From Legionella waltersii (GTDB taxonomy: Bacteria; Pseudomonadota; Gammaproteobacteria; Legionellales; Legionellaceae), in contig NZ_LNZB01000006.1 of the NCBI RefSeq assembly GCF_001468085.1, positions 62,001-126,000 on the forward strand: a DNA stretch of 64,000 nt. Direction: 5' to 3'. Shown here one piece after another: positions 8,591 through 16,427 of the stretch (position 1 is its first letter; each line of letters starts with the position of its first letter). Position numbers and translations under genes: made by a program. The notes below the pieces were generated by a model. It was not told the DNA's origin. It saw only the letters and a program-made list of their open reading frames with translations, and ran no database searches.

Positions 8591-8722
8591 CAGGACTTAC
8601 GAAAAGCCTCTAGGTTGTAGTGATGGGGACGGACCCCACTGGGGTCCGTCCCCTTTTCATTCGTCCCCGCTTCATTAAAAACATGTTTTAACGAAGCGAT
8701 TGAGAGTTTTTCGTAAGTCCTG
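8591..8722. repeat. MITE-like element with 15-bp perfect terminal inverted repeats
   Basis: The left end CAGGACTTACGAAAA (8591-8605) is the exact reverse complement of the right end (8708-8722), giving a 132-bp element with no coding capacity. Inside it lies a perfect 14+1+14 palindrome at 8625-8653. A further half end (AGGACTTAGAAAAA) sits just to the left near 8570. The same termini, with a different core, recur near 17.83 kb and 39.65 kb, with a solo end near 20.88 kb. It occupies the whole mip-ampG intergenic gap. Confidence 0.8.
8625..8653. repeat. 29-bp perfect palindrome, also present at 10194-10222
   Basis: The arms GGGGACGGACCCCA and TGGGGTCCGTCCCC are perfect reverse complements around a single C. 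The same 29 bases occur at 10194-10222 in a different repeat context, and a degenerate relative is found near 61760. The high GC content contrasts with the AT-rich surroundings. Confidence 0.8.
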
Positions 8723-8741
8723 AGTATAAGTGAACCATGGA

Positions 8742-10001
8742 ATGAATAAACGATTATTTATCATCTTTCTCCTGGGATTTTCTTCAGGCTTACCAATGGC
8801 ATTAATTAGTAGTACTCTGCAAGCATGGTATGCGAGCAGCGGTATGTCAGTCCTTGCTACGGGAACATTAAGTTTGGTGAGTATTCCTTACGCCTATCGT
8901 TTTTTTTGGGGACCAATTCTTGATCGCTATTCATTATTTGCTATAGGTAAAAGGCGCAGCTGGATCTTGACCATGCAACTATTTTTGTTGCTTGGATTTA
9001 ACGTCATGGCCTGGTATTCACCCTATCAGTATACAAAGCTAATGGCAATATTAGCTTTAGTATTAGCTTGCTTTTCTGCTACCCAAGATGTAGCTATTGA
9101 TGCTCACAGAGCCGAATATCTTCCGCCTTCAGAGCATGCTCTTGGTGCTTCATTGGCTGTTTTTGGTTATCGCTTAGCCCTATTACTATCGGGTGGTTTG
9201 GCTTTGATTATGGCTGAAAAGCTAGGGTGGGGCTTTACTTATCGATTCATGGGATTAGCCATGGCAGTTGGCATGTTTGCGATATTATTTAGTAAGGAAC
9301 CCGAGGTCGAAATACATGATCGGGGAAATTTTGTATCGTCTTTTATCATGCCAGTAAAGGAGTTATTAAGTCGACCCGGCATCATTTACTTATTCATTTT
9401 TATCTTTTGTTACAAGCTGGGGGAGGCTTTTACAACAACCACAAGTGGCATAGTGATGCCTTTTTTAATACAAGGAATTGGGTTTTCTTTAGAAACGATA
9501 GGTTATATTAATAAAATGCTTGGTATAGCCGCTATTTTAGCGGGAGGTTTGGTCGCTGGATTTTTGCTTCTACGGTATTCACTATACCGTTCCTTATTGA
9601 TATTTGGTTTATTACAAGCCTTGACTAATATTTTATTCGTTCTGTTGGCCCTAACTGGTAAAAGCGTGGTGTTGTTGGCTGTTGCAGTCTTTTCGGATAA
9701 TTTCATTGCTGGTATGGGATCAACTGCTTTAGTGGCTTTATTCATGCGTTTAGTGAACAAGCAGTACACTGGAACTCAGTTTTCTATATTGGTCGCTTTA
9801 TCCACTTTACCAAGAATTATTTCAGGACCAGTCGCAGCAGCAATTCAAATGGAAATTGGTTGGGTTGGTCTGTATGAGCTGTCCGTTCTTTCAGCGTTGA
9901 TTTTTATACCTTTCTTAATAAGGATCAAAGGATTAACGAAAGTAAGAATGCTTGAAAGTTCTGAGATTGAAAAGACAGGGGAGTTAAACCCTACTAGATG
10001 A
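8742..10001 (+). CDS. AmpG-family MFS permease
   Basis: A 12-helix major facilitator protein of about 419 residues, matching the AmpG family that imports anhydromuropeptides for peptidoglycan recycling. Visible signatures are an N-terminal FLLGFSSGLPMALISSTLQAW, the loop SIPYAYRFFWGPILDRY (AmpG-like P-Y-x-x-R-F-x-W-x-P-x-x-D) and the segment ATQDVAIDAHRAEYL. Legionella genomes carry several AmpG-like paralogues, some of which may move other substrates, so muropeptide transport is an inference. I chose ATG 8742; an upstream GTG at 8730 would add MNHG. The gene begins 20 bases after the MITE-like element, which may have displaced its promoter. Confidence 0.8.
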   Translation: MNKRLFIIFLLGFSSGLPMALISSTLQAWYASSGMSVLATGTLSLVSIPYAYRFFWGPILDRYSLFAIGKRRSWILTMQLFLLLGFNVMAWYSPYQYTKLMAILALVLACFSATQDVAIDAHRAEYLPPSEHALGASLAVFGYRLALLLSGGLALIMAEKLGWGFTYRFMGLAMAVGMFAILFSKEPEVEIHDRGNFVSSFIMPVKELLSRPGIIYLFIFIFCYKLGEAFTTTTSGIVMPFLIQGIGFSLETIGYINKMLGIAAILAGGLVAGFLLLRYSLYRSLLIFGLLQALTNILFVLLALTGKSVVLLAVAVFSDNFIAGMGSTALVALFMRLVNKQYTGTQFSILVALSTLPRIISGPVAAAIQMEIGWVGLYELSVLSALIFIPFLIRIKGLTKVRMLESSEIEKTGELNPTR

Positions 10002-10003
10002 TT

Positions 10004-10090
10004 TGGTACCGAGGGTGGGACTCGAACCCACACGGTGTCACCACCACCGGATTTTGAATCCGGCGCGTCTACCAATTCCGCCACCCCGGC
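10004..10090 (-). tRNA. tRNA-Leu(CAA)
   Basis: Reading the minus strand, an 87-base class II tRNA starts GCCGGGGTGG. It has a D-arm with AATTGGTAGACGC, the anticodon stem-loop CCGGA-TTCAAAA-TCCGG (anticodon CAA, codon UUG), a long variable arm and the T-arm GGTTCGAGTCC. The acceptor stem pairs GCCGGGG with CCTCGGT (two G-U pairs). Discriminator A and an encoded CCA follow at 10007-10004. It is convergent with the permease gene, whose stop lies three bases away. Confidence 0.96.
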
Positions 10091-10193
10091 ACGCGCGCTC
10101 ATTATAACAAAGATATAAATTCTCACAATGGTTCTGCTTGTTATTTTTAGAGATTTTTGGGGTATTACCTAATCTAGGGTACTGGTTAATCCA

Positions 10194-10222
10194 GGGGACG
10201 GACCCCACTGGGGTCCGTCCCC
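10194..10222. repeat. Second copy of the 29-bp perfect palindrome
   Basis: Identical to 8625-8653 (arms GGGGACGGACCCCA/TGGGGTCCGTCCCC around C). Here it stands directly upstream of the long inverted repeat at 10255-10352 rather than inside the CAGGACTTACG element, so it behaves as a separate module. Confidence 0.8.
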
Positions 10223-10232
10223 GTCCTTGTTC

Positions 10233-10430
10233 GTGAAAGCGGATAGTTCGGTATCCGCTTGCTGACGCGCGCGGCTCGGTTCATTCCCGGCTTTGACTAG
10301 GATTTGATTCAGACAGCAACGAAGGAGCCGAGCCGCGCGCGTCAGCAAGCGGACCGATGCGCGCCGTATAGAAGAACCTAATGTCACCGCTTTAGGCAGC
10401 GCCATTAGCGAAGCACTCGATCTTTGGTAT
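10233..10430. repeat. REP-like palindromic repeat with 25-bp perfect arms
   Basis: The arms at 10255-10279 and 10328-10352 are perfect 25-base reverse complements (CCGCTTGCTGACGCGCGCGG plus CTCGG and its complement), separated by 48 bases. The unit from TTCGTGAAAG to the right arm aligns closely with 19455-19566. The right flank (TAGGCAGCGCCATTAGCGAAG) is the inverted counterpart of 19419-19461. It is GC-rich in an AT-rich genome and has no credible ORF. Together with the 29-bp palindrome it fills most of the 566-base tRNA-to-CDS gap (10091-10656). I see no gene in the remainder. Confidence 0.75.
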
Positions 10431-10596
10431 CAATGCCCCATTTTAAAAAATGAGTCGATTCCTCAGCCGTGCTGGAATGGAAATTACGATGCTTATATAT
10501 CCACTCCATCACGGTCGTGTATATGGCTCGGATATAATGATAAGAGGTCCTATAAAAATTGTTAGGAATATGACAAGAAATTAGCGAATCCAACAA

Positions 10597-10626
10597 TTGA
10601 CAAATGAAAGCACATATAATTAATAT
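10597..10626 (+). promoter_or_regulatory. Candidate sigma-70 promoter for the small secreted-protein gene
   Basis: TTGACA at 10597-10602 is a consensus -35 box. At 18-base spacing TAATAT (10621-10626) can serve as -10; a perfect TATAAT at 10615-10620 is too close at 12 bases. It lies about 30 bases upstream of the ATG at 10657. Confidence 0.4.
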
Positions 10627-10656
10627 TTTATTTACCTATTTTGTTCAGGGGTACAC

Positions 10657-11043
10657 ATGAATAAATACTTAGCACCAACTCTTGCTATCTTCTTAGGTCC
10701 TTGGAGTATTAATGCATACTCTATGACGTGCCCTGATCCTGCAACTACTTCGTTGCAATGGGGTGTTCCCCCTGAGCCATGGGCAGTAAATCCTTTTTCT
10801 CCTAATCAGCCTCAAGGTGAAGAGGGTACAAAGTTTGTAAGGGCGAATATTCTAGTAGCAGGATATGGACAAGGGGTTATGTGTACTTATCGTATCTCCG
10901 TTGGAGAATATTCGATTTGGTGGTTGGTTAGAACCAAAATTCCCTCGAATACAGATAATACCTGGATTCGTACTTCCGGTGGGTATGTGTGTGCCGAAGG
11001 ATTAAATGAATGCCATTTTTATGTGGCGAGTAAGCCGAGCTGA
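10657..11043 (+). CDS. Small secreted protein, DUF3757-like
   Basis: A 128-residue protein with a signal peptide (MNKYLAPTLAIFLGPWSINAYS) and a mature domain starting TCPDPATTSLQWG. Four cysteines (25, 76, 112, 118) are spaced as for two disulfides, and tryptophan is frequent. The TCP start and the late C-x5-C resemble small Legionella exported proteins annotated DUF3757, but I make that family link from memory of pattern only. There is no known activity. The gene is isolated between repeats and a pseudogene, and a consensus -35 box lies upstream. Periplasmic or type II-secreted location is likely. Confidence 0.6.
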   Translation: MNKYLAPTLAIFLGPWSINAYSMTCPDPATTSLQWGVPPEPWAVNPFSPNQPQGEEGTKFVRANILVAGYGQGVMCTYRISVGEYSIWWLVRTKIPSNTDNTWIRTSGGYVCAEGLNECHFYVASKPS

Positions 11044-11044
11044 G

Positions 11045-11290
11045 CTAGGTGTAATTAGTCGCTCAGGTCTACCATTGATACCATTGATGATATCTTCTAA
11101 ATCTTTAAAATCCCAATTTTTTCTGTAAAGAGTAATGGGCAACAATATCTGTTTTTCCATGATCCAGAGCGACATCAATATCATAGGTAGGTCGTAGATC
11201 ATCTTCTATTAAATCAGTTATTCATAGTCCAACGATTCGGCCACCGACATAAACAATTTGCTCAATGGTTGCAGTAAGTTTTTCGCATGG
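11045..11290 (-). pseudogene. Remnant of an AbiEii/MNT-type nucleotidyltransferase gene
   Basis: On the minus strand a frame reads CEKLTATIEQIVYVGGRIVG, then L and an in-frame TGA, then ITDLIEDDLRPTYDIDVALD, and ends at a TAA after LQKKLGF. The next frame continues DLEDIINGINGRPERLI. This order (VGG, then RPTxDIDV, then DLEDIIxxxxGRPE) matches the nucleotidyltransferase family usually annotated AbiEii/AbiGii toxin-like. The middle of the family is missing between LGF and DLEDII, and there is one internal stop and one frame change, so the gene is dead. No partner antitoxin gene is visible beside it. Confidence 0.65.
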
Positions 11291-11300
11291 TTTAGAAAAA

Positions 11301-12707
11301 TCAATTTATTCTACGTACATGAACTTTGCGTCCTTTTAATTTTCCACTTTGTAAATATTGGTAGGCTTTATCTGCTTGGCTGTGGTGGATTGCAACATAG
11401 GAGTACATAGCAGTGATGTTAATTTTGCCAATTGTGTTGCCTGCTAATCCTGCATCTTTGGTTAATGCCCCAAGGATGTCACCCGGGCGAATTTTGTCTT
11501 TTTTACCGGAAGCAATACAGAGTGTGACCATTTCTGGCACCAAGCGAGCCGTGTTGTTATTTTCTAATTCATTCATGTTTCCCCAATGAATGGGGTGCGG
11601 GTAGTTCTCTTCAATGGCGCAAATTCGTTGTGCATCTGCGGGCGTTACAATGCTTAAGGCAATGCCTTTGCTCCCAGCTCGTCCTGTTCGACCAATACGA
11701 TGAATATGGACGTCATGATCAAAAGCGAGATCAAAATTAATCACTGCAGGAAGTTCTTTTATATCAAGTCCTCGTGCTGCAACATCAGTGGCGACAAGAA
11801 TAGAACAACTTTGGTTGGCAAAACGCAAGACAGCAAGATCTCGTTCGACTTGTTCCATATCACCATTTAAAGCGATGGCACTGAATCCTTCATTGATGAG
11901 CTGGTCTGTGACTTCTACTGTTTGTTGTTTGGTATTACAGAAGATTAACACTGAAACGGGCCGATAGTGCAACAGTAATGATTTTAATAAGGGAAATTTC
12001 TGAGCATGTTTCGAGACTTCATAAAAATGCTGTTCAATATCCATTTCTTCAGAAGGAGTTACCACATGAACTTCTTTCGGGTCCTTCATAAATTGTTTTG
12101 AAAGCCGTTTGATTTCTTCAGGATAAGTCGCAGAAAAAAGTAGGGTTTGTCGTTGTTTGGGACAAACCGACATAATGGTTTTAATGTCATCAAAAAAGCC
12201 CATATCCAGCATTCGGTCTGCCTCGTCCAAAACTAAAGCGTTTACCTGAGATAAGTTTAAAGAGGCTTTTTTTAAATGCTTAAGTATTCTCCCCGGTGTT
12301 CCTACAACAATATGAGCTCCATGCCGTAATGAATCAAGCTGAGGCTGCATTGGTATACCGCCAGATAAATTAATAATTTTGACATTAGGCATCAAACAGG
12401 CTAATCGACGGATAGCTTGGCTGACTTGTTCGGCGAGTTCACGAGTAGGGCAAAGAACCAAGGCTTGTACTGCAAAAAAAGAAATTTTTAAATTATTTAA
12501 TAAAGACAAAGCAAAAGCAGCGGTCTTTCCACTCCCTGTTTTTGCTTGAGCTATGATATCTTCTTTTCTAAGAATGATGGGCAAGCTTTGCATTTGGATA
12601 GGGGTCATATGTTCATAATTTGAAGAAGCAAGACTTTTTATTAATTCTTGGCGAAGGGGTAATTGAGAGAATGATAGGTCTTGGTCGCTGTGTTCTGATG
12701 CAGTCAT
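11301..12707 (-). CDS. dbpA: ATP-dependent RNA helicase DbpA
   Basis: A DEAD-box helicase that remodels 23S rRNA during 50S subunit assembly. The 468 residues show a Q-motif (MTPIQMQSLP), Walker A AKTGSGKT with Lys61, PTRELAEQ, DEAD at 161-164, SAT at 192-194, and HRIGRTGRAG in the second RecA domain. The last ~75 residues form the DbpA RNA-binding (RRM-like) domain that recognises the 23S peptidyl-transferase-centre hairpin, with the typical IRPGDILGALTKDAGLAG segment. Length fits the E. coli protein (about 457). The gene is monocistronic on the minus strand and followed by the nucleotidyltransferase remnant. Confidence 0.93.
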   Translation of the reverse strand: MTASEHSDQDLSFSQLPLRQELIKSLASSNYEHMTPIQMQSLPIILRKEDIIAQAKTGSGKTAAFALSLLNNLKISFFAVQALVLCPTRELAEQVSQAIRRLACLMPNVKIINLSGGIPMQPQLDSLRHGAHIVVGTPGRILKHLKKASLNLSQVNALVLDEADRMLDMGFFDDIKTIMSVCPKQRQTLLFSATYPEEIKRLSKQFMKDPKEVHVVTPSEEMDIEQHFYEVSKHAQKFPLLKSLLLHYRPVSVLIFCNTKQQTVEVTDQLINEGFSAIALNGDMEQVERDLAVLRFANQSCSILVATDVAARGLDIKELPAVINFDLAFDHDVHIHRIGRTGRAGSKGIALSIVTPADAQRICAIEENYPHPIHWGNMNELENNNTARLVPEMVTLCIASGKKDKIRPGDILGALTKDAGLAGNTIGKINITAMYSYVAIHHSQADKAYQYLQSGKLKGRKVHVRRIN

Positions 12708-12946
12708 GGAAGGTGCTTATTGTTATAATAGGTGAATAGCTTAGCGCTTTTTAGTGTAATTTTAAATCAATTCATGTTGAACAAGCTTAATCTGATGCTT
12801 GCAATTGTCTTTTCTACTTGAATCCCTGTGGTTCAAAATAACATTAAAATCAACTCAAAGACATTAATAGAGAGTGATTTTAATGTTTCTATTAGATGTA
12901 TCATTTTACAAAGAGATCTAAGTAAAAATAATAGGAGCTACTTAAA

Positions 12947-13156
12947 TTAAAGGGCTGTTATATTTTGTGCTTGAAGACCTTTTGCTCCTTGCGTCACAAT
13001 GAATTGTACTCGCTGACCTTCAGTGAGGGTTTTAAAGCCAGAACTTGAAATTTCTTTAAAGTGAGCAAACACATCCGGGCCGCCTTCTTGCTCAATAAAA
13101 CCAAATCCTTTGATCTCGTTAAACCATTTAACGACTCCATTTACTGTTTTAGACAT
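12947..13156 (-). CDS. Cold-shock domain protein (CspA family)
   Basis: A 69-residue single OB-fold protein with both nucleic-acid-binding motifs, RNP1 as KGFGFIEQ and RNP2 as DVFAHF. It binds single-stranded RNA and DNA as an RNA chaperone. Size and motif spacing match CspA/CspD/CspE types, which cannot be told apart here. An AAGGATAC Shine-Dalgarno-like stretch precedes the ATG. A good promoter lies about 150 bases upstream, giving a long leader as in cold-inducible csp genes. Confidence 0.93.
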   Translation of the reverse strand: MSKTVNGVVKWFNEIKGFGFIEQEGGPDVFAHFKEISSSGFKTLTEGQRVQFIVTQGAKGLQAQNITAL

Positions 13157-13301
13157 AAGTATCCTTAAGTATTAATTATAGTGCCTGTATAGGCGTATTT
13201 AGCCGGAAACCGGTCAAGAATTAAAAACTACCGAACGAGGGATTAAATGAATAAAACGACGATTTGGAAAGTATAAAAATAGACATTTTCTAGCTGAGAT
13301 C

Positions 13302-13331
13302 AGTATACTATTCTTTAGTGCTATCAGTCAA
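13302..13331 (-). promoter_or_regulatory. Sigma-70 promoter upstream of the cold-shock gene
   Basis: On the minus strand TTGACT (13331-13326) and TATACT (13307-13302) are separated by 18 bases. Start of transcription near 13295 would leave a leader of roughly 140 bases before the csp ATG at 13156. The leader contains two short hairpins, CCGG-TTT-CCGG and GCCT-ATAC-AGGC. A second TATAAT lies closer to the gene without a good -35. Confidence 0.55.
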
Positions 13332-13407
13332 TTTTATTTAGGCTTTACCGCGTATGGGACCGGAACGCGTATCATCTCAATCAACCCAACCCAAAATAGC
13401 GTCTGAA

Positions 13408-14754
13408 TCAGATTTTATCTTCCGTGATATTAATCATCATTTGCAGTGCTTTCTTAGCATTATCAATAACCCATTGCTGATCCTCGTTGGATAGACGGTT
13501 TCTTGCTCCTGTGAACTCATTGACCACGTCCCCAGCTTTTACTTCGTTATAAGGTAATTGTTTCCCTTGGCGTAATAGATCCAGTAGAGCGACAAGATGA
13601 GGGGGATCATTACGTGACATGGTTGCGCAACCACAACCGATTCCTTTTTCTTCCTCATTTTTAGGAGCTTCTGCAAGGTTAACAACAGTGATGCCAAGAT
13701 TTTTACAGTATTGCTTTAGGTTGTCTACCATATGGTTTTCAGTACCAATTGCATAGTGTTTAGTACCAGCTCTATCGTGTACCACATAATCCCAGATAAA
13801 AGCAGTTGATCCTGCGTATTGGGCGACTTTAATGACTTCATTTCGGCATTCTGGATGAACTATCGTTGTATATCCCTTGCTTTGCCAGTATTCGCACATC
13901 GATGCTTGATAGTGAGTATGGACAGCACACTGGCTCGCAAACAAAATAAGCTCAGAGTTATCAAACTGAGATAACGTGTCTTTATCTTGTTCATGTAAAG
14001 AATATTGAGCTCCGGCTGTTCCACCAGGCCAATAGGCTAAATTTTTAATGCCTAGCCAATAGGCGATGTTTTCGCCCATATGTTGGTCTGGTATAAAGAG
14101 TATTTTTTTATTTTGCTTTTGCGCCCATTGAACGATTTTCTTAACGTTTGAGCTTGTGCAAACAGCACCACCTTGTGCTCCAGTCATTGCTTTAACTCGC
14201 CCAGAAGTGTTCATGTAGCACACCGGTAAAATATTTTCAGCCCCATACCGTTCATTCAAGTCCATAAATGCAGGTTCTACCATAAAATCTTTTGCCAACA
14301 TTTCCATGGTACAGCCTGATTTTGGATTGGTGATGTAAACTTGTTGATGTGGATTAGCCAGAATGCTGATTGATTCAGCCATGAAGTGGACTGCTGATTC
14401 AATGATTACTGATTTTTGTGGATTGTTAGCAGCCATTAGAGCTAATTGATAGGAATCACCAATTTGCCCACCGAATTGTTCTATTAAACGAACAATATCC
14501 CCGCCCATGTAATAATGGGCTAGCAGTAATAAGTGATCACCAAAATGATTTTGGGCTTGTTGGACGTAGGGCTTCATCCAGTTTACGATAGTTGTCAGCT
14601 TGCGGTCTGGTAATGCTTGGTATTCTTCAGCGTAAGGAATAAATTCTTCTTGATACCAATCAAGAGGGTAATCACTTTGGCAAATAGCCATGTCACTATG
14701 CATAGGCATTAATGTAACATGTGGCCGATATTCTGTTGATTTCTTAAACATCAA
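13408..14754 (-). CDS. nadA: Quinolinate synthase
   Basis: Condenses iminoaspartate (from NadB) with dihydroxyacetone phosphate to quinolinate using an oxygen-sensitive [4Fe-4S] cluster. Family landmarks are LLLAHYYMGGDIVRLIEQFG, PVCYMNTSGRVKA with the first cluster cysteine, IPDQHMGENIAYWLG, HPECRNEVIKVAQYAGST with the second, and IGCGCATM with the third. At 448 residues it is about 100 longer than the E. coli enzyme. The extra length is mainly an N-terminal extension of about 50 residues and longer loops, and all ligand cysteines are kept. It starts 23 bases after nadB ends, forming a purB-nadB-nadA unit. Confidence 0.93.
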   Translation of the reverse strand: MMFKKSTEYRPHVTLMPMHSDMAICQSDYPLDWYQEEFIPYAEEYQALPDRKLTTIVNWMKPYVQQAQNHFGDHLLLLAHYYMGGDIVRLIEQFGGQIGDSYQLALMAANNPQKSVIIESAVHFMAESISILANPHQQVYITNPKSGCTMEMLAKDFMVEPAFMDLNERYGAENILPVCYMNTSGRVKAMTGAQGGAVCTSSNVKKIVQWAQKQNKKILFIPDQHMGENIAYWLGIKNLAYWPGGTAGAQYSLHEQDKDTLSQFDNSELILFASQCAVHTHYQASMCEYWQSKGYTTIVHPECRNEVIKVAQYAGSTAFIWDYVVHDRAGTKHYAIGTENHMVDNLKQYCKNLGITVVNLAEAPKNEEEKGIGCGCATMSRNDPPHLVALLDLLRQGKQLPYNEVKAGDVVNEFTGARNRLSNEDQQWVIDNAKKALQMMINITEDKI

Positions 14755-14777
14755 ATCACACCTCTAATACAATCAAT

Positions 14778-16427
14778 TTAAGGCATAGAGCCATCTACTG
14801 CACCAAGCTTGGCAATGCTTTCCATTGCATTGGTGTTTTTATTGGGAAAGTCCTCTCTATAATGCCCACCACGAGACTCTCTTCTTGAAAGAGCCGCTTT
14901 TACAATAAGCTCAGCATTGAGAATAATGTTTCTGAGCTCTATAAAATCTCGTGTAATACAATGTTTCCAGTAATACTCTTCAATAATTTTTTTTCTCTTC
15001 ATTATTAATTGTAGGAGATCTTCAAGCCCTGCTTCAGTGCGTACAATGCCCGCATAGGAAGTCATTTCGCCTCTTAATCCACGCCATTGTGCATTGATCT
15101 GACTGGCACGACGAGCATTTACTTCCCCTGGTGAACTCCAATTGGGTACATGATTAAGTAATTTTAATGGGCTGATAGCGTCTTTCAGTGAGCTTCTGGC
15201 CGCATTACCTCCCATAACTAGAGCTTCAAGAAGAGAGTTACTGGCTAAACGATTGGCTCCATGCAGGCCTGTAAAGGCCACTTCTCCAATCGCGTACAAG
15301 CGTTTAAGATCGGTTCTACCATCAACATCAGTTAAGATGCCCCCGCATTGATAATGAGCAGCAGGAACTACTGGTATCATGTCTTGCCCCATGTCGATTC
15401 CTATGGATAAAAGCGTACTGTATATTTGCGGGAATCGTTTTTTTAGAAAGCCTTTATTCTGGTGGCTTATATCAAGATACACATATCCAGCCTGAGTTTG
15501 TTCGATCTCGCTGAAAATTGCTCTTGCTACGACGTCACGTGTTGCTAGCTCCATTTGTTCAGGAGCGTATTTTTTCATAAATCGCTCACCAGTCTCTGGA
15601 TTCTTTAGGACCGCTCCTTCACCTCGAACGGCTTCAGAAATTAAAAAGTTGTTAAGAGAATGATGGTGCAAAAGAGTTGGATGAAATTGGTAAAACTCCA
15701 TATTCCCTACTCGTGCGCCCGCACGGTATGCCATAGCAACACCATCTCCAGTAGCCACCATTGGATTAGTTGTGTAGCGATACGTTTTTCCAGCCCCACC
15801 GGTGGCCAGAACTACACAATTGGCAAGAAAAGTATGAATCATGTTCTTGTTGCAATCCAATACATAAGCCCCAAGCACTTCGCTTTGAATCTCTGTACGA
15901 TGTGGGTGGTATTGGGTAATTAAGTTAACGGCAACATGATGTTCAAAAAAATGAATTTGTTGATGTTGGCGAGTTAAATAGTTTAGGGTTTCAGTTAAAT
16001 TCAGGCCTGTTTGATCACCACAATTAAAAATTCGTCGGTGACTATGACCACCTTCTTGAGCGAGATGAAAGTGACCGCTGGCGTCCTTTTTAAATTGAAC
16101 TTGGTATTCAGTTAATTGTTTAATAATTTCTGGGCCTTGGCGAATTATAAATTCCACTGCAGGCAAATAACACAATCCATCTCCAGCAGCCAAGGTATCT
16201 TTTACATGTGATTCAAGGGAGTCTTCAGGCAAAAATGCTGCTGCAATTCCTCCTTGGGCGTATCGGCTATTGGACTCCGAAGACTCAACTTTACTGATTA
16301 AAGCGATATTTAAATTAGGCTGAAGGCGAAGTAGCTGGAGGCAATAATGCAAGCCAGCTAACCCAGTACCAATGACAAGGACGTCAAATTCGTAGGACTG
16401 GCCTTGTTGTGAATTGGTGTCATTCAT
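14778..16427 (-). CDS. nadB: L-aspartate oxidase
   Basis: An FAD enzyme that oxidises L-aspartate to iminoaspartate, the first step of de novo NAD synthesis. The 549 residues show the dinucleotide motif GTGLAG at 20-25, SRYAQGGIAA, the succinate-dehydrogenase-like substrate loop (QFHPT, EAVRGEGAVL), and ANRLASNSLLEALVMGGNAA. The C-terminal helical domain contains ESRGGHYREDFP. The ATG overlaps the purB stop by four bases and nadA follows after 23 bases, so the two NadA/NadB partners are co-expressed. Length agrees with the family (about 530-550). Confidence 0.95.
   Translation of the reverse strand: MNDTNSQQGQSYEFDVLVIGTGLAGLHYCLQLLRLQPNLNIALISKVESSESNSRYAQGGIAAAFLPEDSLESHVKDTLAAGDGLCYLPAVEFIIRQGPEIIKQLTEYQVQFKKDASGHFHLAQEGGHSHRRIFNCGDQTGLNLTETLNYLTRQHQQIHFFEHHVAVNLITQYHPHRTEIQSEVLGAYVLDCNKNMIHTFLANCVVLATGGAGKTYRYTTNPMVATGDGVAMAYRAGARVGNMEFYQFHPTLLHHHSLNNFLISEAVRGEGAVLKNPETGERFMKKYAPEQMELATRDVVARAIFSEIEQTQAGYVYLDISHQNKGFLKKRFPQIYSTLLSIGIDMGQDMIPVVPAAHYQCGGILTDVDGRTDLKRLYAIGEVAFTGLHGANRLASNSLLEALVMGGNAARSSLKDAISPLKLLNHVPNWSSPGEVNARRASQINAQWRGLRGEMTSYAGIVRTEAGLEDLLQLIMKRKKIIEEYYWKHCITRDFIELRNIILNAELIVKAALSRRESRGGHYREDFPNKNTNAMESIAKLGAVDGSMP

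Noticed and set aside
9845-10126. 93-codon minus-strand ORF covering the tRNA-Leu locus and the permease 3' end
   Set aside because: It reads through the tRNA on its own strand and lies antisense to the permease coding sequence; codons match the shadow of known features.
10169-10405. 78-codon minus-strand ORF across the REP-like palindrome
   Set aside because: It is built from the palindromic repeat arms; its sequence parallels a similar spurious ORF in the related repeat at 19385-19570.
10405-10596. 63-codon minus-strand ORF upstream of the small secreted-protein gene
   Set aside because: No ribosome-binding site or family pattern, low complexity, and it overlaps the repeat flank. It could be a remnant but cannot be supported.
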